Shown here: piece after piece, positions 1-12,047 of the stretch
Layout: each line of letters starts with the position of its first letter
Position numbering within the stretch: position 1 is the stretch's first letter
Assembly (NCBI GenBank): GCA_964019695.1
Contig: OZ026525.1
Location: 60,854,253-60,918,252 of the forward strand
DNA: 64,000 nucleotides
Direction of reading: 5' to 3'
Origin: Loripinus fragilis
Lineage: Eukaryota; Mollusca; Bivalvia; Lucinida; Lucinidae
Made by a program: the position numbers and the translations under genes
The notes under the pieces: model-generated
Databases searched by the model: none
Told to the model about the DNA's origin: nothing
The model's input: only the letters and a program-made list of their open reading frames with translations

Positions 1-659
1 AGTCATTTGCAACCACGTACCCCGAGGGCTGGGGAATAGTGGGGATATTGATTTTTCCTTATGCGAAGCCCAGGTAAAATCTTTGCACTGCAGAGACTTT
101 GTTTTGGTCAAATCCCTGCTAAAAGTCCCCGTCCCCGGGTAATTACTTCTTGATTCATGGGCATTTATCATGAATCCCTGCAATAAACCTACTACAAAGT
201 CGTACTGATAAAATAAAAAGTTGCGGAATCAGGTGACATTCTTCTGTTCACCTCGAAATTTTTCCATCCGAAGCGTAGCAACTGATATTAAACTGGATAT
301 GACTGCAATCTATTCTAAATGGACATTCATTCTTCTTATTAGAAATTGATTATTTGTCATTCTAAATCATGTAAACAGCCAGAATAAAACACTTCTTCAA
401 CTTACTCTCGATTTGTTGTCTTTCCGCCATATTGAAATTTCGCATCTTACGATACTTCAAATCCCGGCGAATATCCTGTCAAAACACCACTATATCCCGG
501 TAAAAACGCACCGCTATTTCCCCGGCTGTTTTGGTGGGAATCAAAAGCCTGGCATATCCACGGCACCACCGGGACACCTCTAAGGTAAATTCACAGTACT
601 TTAGCCCCGCTATGCCCCTGCTATCCCCCGCCCTCGGGGGGACCTGGTTGCAAATGACT
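1..659. mobile_element. MITE-like element with long inverted ends at window start
   Basis: Bases 1-45 and the reverse complement of 615-659 match closely, both beginning agtcatttgcaacca followed by a GC-rich ccccgaggg stretch. The element has no coding capacity. The window begins at or inside its left end, so a target duplication cannot be judged. It abuts a truncated copy of another MITE (660-805). Confidence 0.7.
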
Positions 660-805
660 GGTGCATAAATGATAAAATGACAACAATTGTTGAGAGACAT
701 AAAGCAAGACACTTCCTTATTTGTCGGTTTTTTAGTTTTTATGAGCAGTTGAAATTTTGTGCTCAATTGAGTTGAGCATGAAAAAAGTTTTATAACCTCG
801 GGGCC
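660..805. mobile_element. Palindromic MITE, ttataacctcg family, truncated
   Basis: It ends with gttgagcatgaaaaaagttt then tataacctcgggg. The same end recurs near 14630, 14870, 16590, 39070, 42530, 53035 and 53265, with an internal palindrome caacaattgttg. Its left end is missing where the element at 1-659 begins, suggesting disruption by that insertion. Confidence 0.55.
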
Positions 806-810
806 TGGTT

Positions 811-1000
811 CAGGCCTCCAGATAAGAGTGTGTAATTGAATTTTTTTTTCTTAACTAAAACATGTTGTGGGCACTCAAAAGAACCGTCCCAGTGAGACGG
901 TTCTTTTGAGCACCCAAAACATATCATATGTTTAAACTGATGGATAAGAAAATAATTACAATTTTATGCTAAATTTTATTGCTTCACTGGACCTGTGTAA
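811..1000. mobile_element. Palindromic MITE, family A copy 1
   Basis: Family A reads aggcctccagataagagtg, a poly-T/A part, then a near-perfect hairpin (cactcaaaagaaccgtc ... gacggttcttttgagcac), then catgtttaaactgatgg and a gcacaattttatgc-like tail. At least 13 copies occur in this window, in both orientations. Confidence 0.75.
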
Positions 1001-2190
1001 AGGACCTCTGACAGTGGTAATGGGAATCACAGTGTATCGCTGCCTATAATTTTGATAAAAATGAAAGTCGATCAAATGCTTACATCTTCCTCACTTTTGG
1101 TCTCTATTTTAAGATTTTGCTTTTAATTTTCTATTTCCATGAATTTAATTTGGGGCTAAAATGGTCACTTTTTGTATTATACATATAGGAAATAGAAAAA
1201 TATTTATAAAACATCATTCCCCCCGAGTCCCAACTAATCCGTTTGCACGTAAGTGTGTTCTTATATTTTACATAACATATGTGAAAAGCTAGTTGGGACT
1301 GGGGGGGGGGGGGATGGTATCTCACAGCCCAAAATTTGATGACTGGGGGAGCCTTAGCATTTGGATTTTTGGAGTGCTCTCTTGAAAATCTTTTTTTTCA
1401 GTATAATGAACTAGTTAGTATATTAGTATAAGTAAGCTTCCTCTTCATAACCCATTAGTCATGAAATATAACAACGTTTTAGCATATTTTTTCTTTAGAT
1501 TATGAAAATTGTCCTTTTAATAAATTCAGTTGGTAGATTATTTTGCACATATACTGCATCTATCCAATACACATAAACTACATGGCCATTGGCTAGGTGT
1601 ACTTTACGCATGGATGAATGGTTATAGTACATTGCTGCATAATATTGCACCAGGTAAATACATTGTCATCAAGGTTGAATATGGACTACAGTTGCACTTC
1701 AAAATATTTCTTAACAAACCAGATAGAAAGCAACAACAGCAAAAACAATCAGCTAAATGCTCATGATTTTGGAATTTAAAATACTTTCACTGTGATTTGT
1801 AATCGAGTATTGATGATATAATACCCTTACACGTAAAAATAATAGATTTCCAAATGTTTTGGTGAAGTCAAATTTTGCAACCCCTACCCTCTTTTGTAGC
1901 GTCTCTTGTTTTGTCTCAGGGGTCTGTCTGTCTAATTATGACCTTAATTCATTCCTAATACACCAAGCGTCCTATTCAAAAGGATAAAATATCACTGGTG
2001 ATATCTTATGCATAGGTAAGATTTTGGAGGCATTTGAAAAATAGGCAGATAGCCTATCAAAGTGTCAGAGGTCCTTGTCCCAGAGTCATATAAATTGATG
2101 TTAAACTGGGATAGAAACTAACAGCACTCAGCCTAATTATAGCACATCCTCTAATTAGTACACACTCGATGTGTTATTTAACATTTTTCA
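1001..2190. other. Intron stretch, nothing recognised
   Basis: A/T-rich intron sequence with a G run near 1302-1312. I see no exon, RNA gene or repeat that recurs elsewhere in the window. The short open frames lack family resemblance. Confidence 0.5.
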
Positions 2191-2327
2191 TGCTGGGTAA
2201 TTTTTCATGCTTTTTTTTTTTGGTCTGCTGACTTTTTTCAAAATTAACTTTTTCGAAAAATTCTTTCAGGAACATGAGTGTCAAACGGTTTGGATCCAGT
2301 TCAGGACTTACAGAATGTGCTCAGCTT

Positions 2328-2782
2328 AGGCCAGAATTTTTTTATTAGATGACTTACGGGAATTTTTTTTCAGAATGAGGGAGGGGGACGGAAAAAAAAA
2401 GAAAAACATCTTTGAAAATGACCAGTTGACTGGTCATTTTCAGAGCTTTTTTTTTTTGCAGAGCTTTTTTTTTAATATCTCCAGAAAATACAGTAAAACT
2501 AGTAAGGTAAACCAACAGTCTGCATTAAATCTTTAAATATTTCATCATTTTTCTAAAAATCGGGACAGGACAATCACCTTTAACATTGTCTATCTCAAAA
2601 CTACACAGATAGAACCTCAAAAATATATTATTTTTTTCAACGAAACAAATAATATTTGGAGTCTGTGGATAAAATAAAAAAATAATTTTAGAAATTGAAT
2701 TTCATTTTTTTCTCTACTTTCCGGAAAATTACAGTAGGTGGGTTTATAAATCAACTTATAAAAAAAATTCTGGCCTTATAAT
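2328..2782. mobile_element. MITE with gccagaatttttt inverted ends
   Basis: It starts ggccagaatttttttatta and ends aaaaaaattctggcc, forming inverted ends. Internally it is T/A-rich with an inner hairpin around gaccagttgactggtc. A related half-copy is at 45770-45905. Confidence 0.5.
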
Positions 2783-2849
2783 CTCATGAGCTGGCTCATT
2801 TATCTGTTCAGGCATATCTGTGCCCATAATCAGGGTTTTTTTATTGTAC

Positions 2850-3065
2850 AGCACAGTCCCTTTATAACATTATATTTGGGGTCCATAGGAAAGGATCGTG
2901 TTTATAAGCAAATTGCGTTATAAAGGTACAATTTTACATTTAGGAATGGTCATTTTCCTATAATTCCTTAGTAAAATTCCAAATGTAAAAAATTTGAGAG
3001 CCACAACATGTGACCATGTTATATCCAAATCTGTGTTATAACAAAGTGTGTTTAAAAGGGACTGT
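2850..3065. mobile_element. MITE, cagtccctttataaca family
   Basis: Ends resemble cagtccctttataacattat and its inverse (gtgttataac ... aaagggactg). Other copies: 3868-4210, 14015-14515, 44350-44420, 45130-45245, 45610-45755, 56970-57220. This copy ends about 20 bases before exon 1. The ends recall pogo/Tc-type MITEs, an inference only. Confidence 0.6.
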
Positions 3066-3085
3066 AGTGTATGTTTTTATTTCAG

Positions 3086-3179
3086 TCTTCAAAAGACAGT
3101 GGTACACGACCAGAACATAAGAAGAGAAAACAAGCTCTATTCGTACAAGGAGCAAATGGCTGACCTTGAACTTCGCAAG
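3086..3179 (+). CDS. GCN1: GCN1 exon 1 of window
   Basis: The acceptor ttcag precedes the exon and the donor is gtgagt. The first base completes a codon begun in an exon outside the window (94 bases, ends in phase 0). It encodes [20 protein letters not shown] and continues to LELRK, a charged, lysine/glutamate-rich linker matching the QNIKRENKAYS-type segment of animal GCN1, which joins the N-terminal HEAT block to the rest. Ends of charged linkers are less conserved, so the 5' border is slightly less certain than the frame. Confidence 0.9.
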
Positions 3180-6100
3180 GTGAGTTGATCTTTTATCATT
3201 GTACATTTCAATCTTAATAAATTTATTTTTAACCCATAAAGCATCAATCACAACTGAAGTGATCTGCTTTTGTCTTCTGCTGAAATACACTGCTCAAAAT
3301 ATTTAAAGGAACACTTCGTATTTTGCCATTGATCACAATACAAATGCACGCATAGTCTGACTCATAGTGAGAGTTGGTTTAATAAGGCAAACGCATGTTT
3401 GTCCTGTGATTAGTTTGGTTACCTATCAAGGACGATGCTTGTTGATAAAAATAAAGTAGTCCCTTTCCAGAAATCTCCATGGAAAACTTTATGTTAAAAT
3501 TGATTTTTGTTAAAAATACCCCTTTTTCAAAGCCAAATTTTTCAATCAAGCACCACAACAGCATCATTTCCGTACAGCCAATAGCCTTTTAATGTTGGAG
3601 AAACCAATAGATAAAGCTATTTATAAATTCGGAAGATTCTACAAAGTTCCAGAAAAAATCGTATGATATTTAATGAGAATCCTCTGCCAGCAGACAAATC
3701 TCATGAAATATAATACCTTATTTGTTAATTTTGAAAAAGCTGCAAAATTTGAAATTGTTGTCTGCTGCAAATTATAGGTGGCGCTTTAAGTATTAAATCT
3801 TCAATCATAACAGCAGGAGATGGCAATTTAGGTGATGAAATTGTTCTTGTTGGAGAATACAAGACTTGACAGATCAAGCCTTATAAAATAACTCTACTCT
3901 GTGATGGAGAAAATAATTTTTAAGGTTTAAAGCCCTAAAATGCCACATCAAGTTTGCAGCTGACAACCTTTTCAAATTTTGTTGCTGCTCTAATGCAGTC
4001 ACTATACAACACAACTTGTTATTACAAGGATTTGGATATAACATGGTCATGTTGTGGCTCCTAAATTTTTTTACCATGAAATTTTACAAATGAATTAAAG
4101 AAATGACCATGGTCATTTTCCTATAATTCCTTTGAAAAATCATCTCTTTATAACACATTCCATTACTATTAACCCAAGCATAGCATTTTAAAGAGACCTC
4201 ACTGTATAAAGCTTGATGTTTTGTGCTAATATTCATGACGCAAAGACTCATTTTATCCAAAAAAGGTTTCACAAAATTTGAAATCTGCTACAGTATCTTT
4301 TGGCGCTTAACCCTTAATGCGCCAATCGCAACAAAAGTCGTCTGCTTTTCTTGTCTGCTGAAATGTTTAAGAAGCCTCTGTGGCAAACCTGTGGACCTAG
4401 ATCAGACAACTCCTATTGGAGCAGTCTGTTCTGGGTCCACACTGTTTGCTTCTTTACTTAATTTGCCAGTTATGTTCGGCAAATATTTGCAGCAGACGAC
4501 TTCAGCAGACGATATTTTCAGATGCTTTTTTTTCTTGGCGCTTTAAGGGTTAAAAATTTAAATGTATGGATTCTAAGTTTTTTGTTATGTGTTGTAGGAA
4601 CTTGAGAGAAAAAAGGGGAAGCCAGCAGAAGCGGCCCCTAAACTCACCAAAAAGCAAGAGGAACTATTACAGGCCCAATTGAAGAAAGAGAGTGAAATCC
4701 GAGCAAGACTACAGCTGGTGAGTTTACATCTCTTTGCAAGATGGGTAGTTTTTCATAATTTTTTTTTGTCATTTGCAGATGTTTTTCAACATTACTTTTT
4801 TCAAAATACTCTTTTGGGAATAACATCAGAGTGTCAAACAGCTTGGCTTGAAATCAGGGTCGACATTCTGTTGGGCCTGATCTGGGTCCAAACTGCTTGC
4901 AAAGATCATCAGCAGACGACATAATTTGATGCTTGCAGGCACAGAGTTAAATGGTTGAGGTTTACCACCTCAACAATATTATAGGCCTCCAGATAAGAGT
5001 TTTTTTTTATTTCTCATCTGAAACATGTTGTGGGTACTCAAAGGAACCATCTCAATGAGACGTTTCTTTTGAGCACCCAAAACACATGTTTAAGTTAATT
5101 GGTAAGAAAATAATAAAAATATTATGCAATTTTGAATATGGTTATCCACATTCTTATGCACTTCTGCAGTTTTGTCTCAAATTGGAGCGATGCAAGCCGC
5201 ATAATGACACAGGTCATCCAAGGTAATGTGACGTAATTAATGACGTCAAACTGTTTCCTACAGTATTTTGCAGGATATACTGTCACAAATTTTTGACGTT
5301 ATCCAATCAGAAGTCGCGTTATAAAAGCAAGTGCATTAGAATAAATTTTATTTTATAATTTCAGTTGGACACTGATGTTTGTCGCAGCTGCCAGTTACTG
5401 CAGTCATTGATCAATGGAAATAGTTCTTCAACGTGTCTCTACATGAAAGATCTGTGCAGGGTCCTACTCCCGCTCCTGAAATCTCCTCTGGCAGCTCCCA
5501 GGAGTAGTGATATATTCATAAAGCTAGGATCATCATCTTTTACAGATCCATTATTAGGTATGTATAGAGTGCTTGACTCAAGACCGAGAGGCTGCGGGTT
5601 TGAGCTTCTTTGGCGTCACTGCTTTGTGGTCCTTGAGCAAGACACATTTATCCTAGCTTAGTACTGATTCAACCCAGGAAGACCCTTCCCTGTTTAACTG
5701 AAAGATTGTTGATGGGACTTATAGAATCAAATCGAACAAACTTATCTTACCCATGCTATCTTACCCAGGACGTCAAGTAACGTCATCATGTGAAATTGCA
5801 TCTTGGTATATGTTGTTGGTACCTACAGTATTATGATAAGAAATCAAAGCACTGAGAGTACTGATGGGGACGGCTGTATTTAAGCGTTCAAGTCTTCAAA
5901 TAGGGAGATTTTTAGTTTGATACCTTTTGTACAACCTGTGATTTAGCTAACAAGAATGGTTAACTAAAACCTTACAACAAAAAAGCCAAACAAGGACCAA
6001 GACAAAAAAATAGAAGAAACAATAAACAATTAATCAACATCAAAACCACTTCCTTAGAACTGGCAGCATCAAAATTTGAAACCACTTGGTTCCTATATAA

Positions 6101-9100
6101 ATTGTCATTTCTTATTTGTATCTACATCACACGGAATTAGATATGAATTGATGTACTGCCATATAACGGACACGGTAAACAGTTTTATTATAGACTATTA
6201 ATGGTTATGCATACGTATCTACAATATAAGACTATAGGTACTTAATTGCTGAAGGAACAGGACTTACTCTCATACTTTAGTATCACCGTCCATTTGTATG
6301 TACATATGGTCAAATTAAGATACTATTCTTTCTCAGCTTTTGACTTCAGCAGAATCCATCTAGAGTGAAGATCTGTCCAGTAAAATTAATTTAGGCACCA
6401 AGTGGTTTCTGCTGTTGTCAGCTCTGAGACAGTGTTTCAGTGTTGACATAATGTTGGGATCATATCTCTTGTATTATTTGAAGTAGGAATGCCAAAATTC
6501 GTGAATTCATGTATCTTGGGGTCACGGTGCGTCGCGTACCCTACCTTAACATATGCCCTCAGATCTAGAAAAATCGTGTCACGAGCATAAATCCTATATT
6601 ATATGATATAGGAATCCCGAATTTGGTTTGTGGACACATCCTGGGGGTCAGGGAGTGTCGAATATCATTCAGTGTCACTGTTACCTTGCTTTCTGGCCTC
6701 AGTTTTAGAAAAAAAAATATCGTAAAAATGGGCTGTCCAATGTTGTCAAATAACGTTCCATAATTGTGTCGCATGCTAGATCCACTATCATAACATATCT
6801 TGTTCACGATAGACTATAAATGGCCATGCATAAGCCGGGTACTTAAAATCCAGCCACATAAAAAGAGTAGACCTATACGCGATGGAAGCACGTTTTAAAT
6901 GGTAAACAATTACAGCTCTGACGTTTATATCTCAGAGCTTTGAACCATTGTAAATGGACAGGCTCGAGAAGTTAAAAATTGAAGCATGCAGTGTGCATGA
7001 ATACATATTATAATCAGGTTAAACGACCACCAGCTTTTTAGGCTAATACTTGTTTCATAATTATTATTACCTGCGTGGCCTCAGCGAAAGCAGGTCTAGT
7101 AGTAGGTCCACTCCGTCCGTTCGTACTCACGAATGGACTCTCGTTGGGTACTTTAAATTTCCGAAATTTCTTGGTACTTTAAATCTCCAAAATCAATTAC
7201 GGAATAAACCTCTTTTGCATATAAAGGGAGCTAATGCCTCGGTTACATTTGCCTTATTACGAGTATACGATGCCCGTACGATGTCCAAATCACCATTTCC
7301 GTACCGCCTCCGCAGGGAGACCTTTCGATCATCATACGGATTTACGGGCATCGTGGCCTCTACGATTTTGTTTAACTCCGCACAATGACAAATTTGAAAA
7401 AAATCGTAAGCCCGTAGCCCGTAGACACATCGCAGTGACATCGTATGATCCCCGTACGGGCACCGCACGATGATCGTGAGGACAACGCAGGGTTTTAGAT
7501 TGTCATCTTGGCCCAAAAATGATCGTACACTCTTGCGATAGTCGTAAGGAGCCCGCAAGGTCGCCGTACGATGCCTTTGCAGGGCCCATAAAATCGTATG
7601 GACATCGGACGGTCATCCTGCGGTAACCCTAAGGCGATGGCACGATGATCGTGCGTTCGCCTTGCGACTTATCATTAGCTGTTTGTTTCATTTCAATATT
7701 TGTCTTCAGGTGATGTTTCTTATACCACCACTCAGTGTGACTCAATATGGACACAGTTCAGTTTGCTGATGGAAGCAGTCTAATCATGAGCGGATCCAGA
7801 GGGGGGGACAGGGGGTCCAGACCCCCCCCCCCTGGAAAATCACAAAAATATAGTTTTTTTTATCAATACTGGTCCAGATCCCGTAGAAAATCTCAAAGCT
7901 AAACATGTACCAAGCCAGCATTACATGACGGGCCAGCATCGGTCTGCCAGCGAAACGCCATTTAAAATGACGTTTCGCTAGCGGGCCAATAATTAGTGGT
8001 ATTTGGATCCTCTCGCCCTTATCAAGTAAAAAAGTTGAGTTGGACCCCCTCTGACATAACTTTCTGGATCCGTGCATGCTAATCAGGGCCCATAGAGTAT
8101 GTTTCCATGATAAAATTATCTGAAGAGCAATTCAAAATATGCACCTAACGTGAAATGCATATGCATTTTCAGTATATAAAATGCTGGTTGGATAAGGGGT
8201 TTAATTAATTAGATAAGATTAAAAAAAAGTCCAGATATTTTTGTGATTTATAACTCTGGGATTTGAATTTGAGTATTACTTCAAGGAATAAAATCTCGAA
8301 GTGAGAAGATGTGACTAGTTCGAACATTGAAATTTGAATGAATGAATGTTCTACAAAATGTATTTTACTGAAAACGAATGGCAAATGTGCTGACCAGGCC
8401 GAGTGGAAGAAAGCGCATTCTGATCAGTACCTTTGCTGTTCGCATGCAACGACTTCATTTTTGCTTATGACGCAGATTTTATGTGTTGCTGGCCGTAGAG
8501 TGCCTTTGAATGATTAAACTGAATAAAACCATAATAAGCGTTTTAGTCTACGCTGATACAATAAAAGCATCTTTATATTTTCAATTAAAGTGCTACTTTT
8601 CGAATTATAAAAGTGTACTATAAAAAAGTGGTTGCAATATTCTGTGATTTAAACTTTATGAAAACTGCAGAACTTAGAAATCGACATTAAAATATACACA
8701 AAGGTATCACGCTGTTTCCTACCTTGGGACCATGTTCAACTAAAACACTAGCCTCTTCACATCACGATTTGTGATCACATGACTTTGAAACATAGTTCAA
8801 ATGGAATGCAAAAATGAACATGGATAGCCGTTTGAATCCATGCACATAATTACACGACAATTGCACAGTCAGCGTACCGACTCCTTGCGACTTCCGCAAG
8901 GTCATCGTACGGGCATCGTGTGATTTATATAGGGAGGTCATGAAGATAACACGATGATTGAACGATAACCTTGCGGTTGTCGTACGATATCCGCAAGGTC
9001 TCTGTAAACTTTTGTTCTAGTTTGTCGCCGAAAGAAATCGTAAGGTGATCGTAAGCAATGTAAACACATACGTCGTAGCTTTTAGCCGCCTACGATGCCG

Positions 9101-11969
9101 AAAAAATCGTAGAGAAAATCGTAGACAAATAAATCGTACGACGACCGTAGCAAATGTAACCTAGGCAATATTAACTCAAAATGAAGTTTATTCCGTTAAA
9201 CTTTTCTGGGATTTGTTGGGTACTTACGCTTTATTGGCAACCAACAAGAATCCATATGTAAGAGAGTCCGTCTTTCCGTCTGTCCATCCATCCGCAATAC
9301 TTTTAGGGTGCCTAGTTTTTGTAATCTGTAACTCCAAAAGTTTTCATTCATTTCTATTAAAACTTTGCATAGTGATTGTTCACATATAGAAGATGTGCAC
9401 CTTCTATTTTGTGCATAATTCATGAATATCAAGTTTCTTATTTTTGAGGGGCGTTGCTCTTAGACATATTTTCTCTCCAGAATGCTAAGATGGTGTCTGG
9501 TCTGTGTTATCTGTAACTCAAACACTTTTCTTTCCTTTATATTCAAACTTTGCATAATGATTGTTCACACATTGAAGATGTGCATCTCTTATTTTGTGTT
9601 CATTTGAAAAATATTTTCTCAATTTTTGACGGGTGTTGAACTTAGAATTTTTTTCACTCCGAAATGGCTTTGGGTGTATAGTTTGTGTAATCTGTAACTC
9701 CAACAGTTTTCGTTCCTATATATGAAAACTTTGCATGATGATACGATTGAACATGTGCATCTCTGATTTGGAGCACATTCCCCAAATATTTTGTTTCGTG
9801 TTTTGGGGTCTTGAACTTAGGTATTTTTTACGTTAAAAATGCTTAGATGGTGTCTAGTTTGTGTAATCTGTAACTCCCACAGTTTTCATATCTTTATTAT
9901 TCAAACTTTGCATAATGATTGATCATTCATGCATTGAACGTGTGTACCTCCTATTTTGTGCACATTTGAAAAATATTTTCCGTTGAACTTGGACATTTTT
10001 CCATCCGAAATGGTTTGGGTGTCTCGTTTATGTAATCTGTAACTCCAGCAGCTTTCATTCTTTTATATTCAAACTTTGCATTATGGTTGTTCCCACGTTG
10101 AACATGTGCAGCCTATATTTTGTGCACATTTGATAGTATATTTGGGAGTTTTGAACTTAGACATTATTATGTACTCTCATGTTTTTCTTCATACGTAGGC
10201 TTGGACCCAGCATCTACTGTCTACCCCCAAAATATATCGGGAATATCAGCCAGACCCCAAAAATTATTTGTAATTTTGGGCTACCCAAAATTATATCCCC
10301 ATCCTGCACATTGACTTTAAGAAAACCCCTGAAATCCCTGAAATGTATAGAAATGACCTCTAAAACCAGTCCAATTTTGTTATGATATATCCACAAAATC
10401 TTCATACCCCCAAAAATAATGATATTTCTGAAACCCCCCAAAAATATTATAATTCAAGATTTTGAACCCCCAAAAATGGTCCCAGCCTACGTATATATAT
10501 GAAAATCTCAGCCAACCCCCCCTCCCCCCACACACACACACACATTCTTGGGGCATCAGGGTGTGAAAAGCGGACGTTACAAAAAATAAGATTAAGAAAG
10601 TGGCACCAATTACAATTAAAGTATAATAGTGAGCGTGCATCAAAGTGGTCTTAAATCATCATTGCCGACCCCTGTGAGCTGAGAAGAAACAGAAAACATA
10701 ATATAAAATTATGCTGTTTCGAATCAAACATGATTTCGTGTTAACCCGTAGTAATGTTGTAGATGCGCAACCTGATTTGTTGAGTCTTCTCTCGATATAG
10801 AATCATAGGTCTAGATTAGCAAACAATTCCAGCGTAATAGTGAGAATGTTTTCTTGTCCATCAGTTTTAATATTTGCTTTGGGTACTCAAAAGATGAGAC
10901 AGTTCCATTTTGATTATCCACAACATATGCCTTGGTAGAGATTTAAACATATGTTTGGATGCTTTAAAGAACCGTCTTATTGAGACAATTCTTTGAGTAC
11001 CCACAACTATGTTTTGGTTGAGAAATAGAAACTGTCCACCGCCACCGCCGATGGGCCGAAATATGTGTTAATGCATTGATGGTGAGGGTTCAAAAAGCTG
11101 CTATATGCATTTTTTAAAAAAAAAGCTAATGCTTGTAAAAAAATAAACTTGGCTTCAAATGGTCCCAGCCTACGTATATATATGAAAATCTCAGCCAACC
11201 CCCCCTCCCCCCACACACACACACACATTCTTGGGGCATCAGGGTGTGAAAAGCGGACGTTACAAAAAATAAGATTAAGAAAGTGGCACCAATTACAATT
11301 AAAGTATAATAGTGAGCGTGCATCAAAGTGGTCTTAAATCATCATTGCCGACCCCTGTGAGCTGAGAAGAAACAGAAAACATAATATAAAATTATGCTGT
11401 TTCGAATCAAACATGATTTCGTGTTAACCCGTAGTAATGTTGTAGATGCGCAACCTGATTTGTTGAGTCTTCTCTCGATATAGAATCATAGGTCTAGATT
11501 AGCAAACAATTCCAGCGTAATAGTGAGAATGTTTTCTTGTCCATCAGTTTTAATATTTGCTTTGGGTACTCAAAAGATGAGACAGTTCCATTTTGATTAT
11601 CCACAACATATGCCTTGGTAGAGATTTAAACATATGTTTGGATGCTTTAAAGAACCGTCTTATTGAGACAATTCTTTGAGTACCCACAACTATGTTTTGG
11701 TTGAGAAATAGAAACTGTCCACCGCCACCGCCGATGGGCCGAAATATGTGTTAATGCATTGATGGTGAGGGTTCAAAAAGCTGCTATATGCATTTTTTAA
11801 AAAAAAAGCTAATGCTTGTAAAAAAATAAACTTGGCTTCACTAGAAAAATATGACCTCAAAATGCATTAGAATCGCTTTTACGGACATTTTGAATTAGAA
11901 ATATTTCTTTAGGGAGGCCCTATCCCCCAACGAGAGGGGTGGTTTCTCTCGTGCTCCCCCCTCCCACCC

Positions 11970-12047
<78 letters not shown>

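Noticed and set aside
7050..7558. Overlapping open frames of 79-121 codons
   Set aside because: They lie in the palindrome-rich foldback arm on both strands, with no family resemblance.
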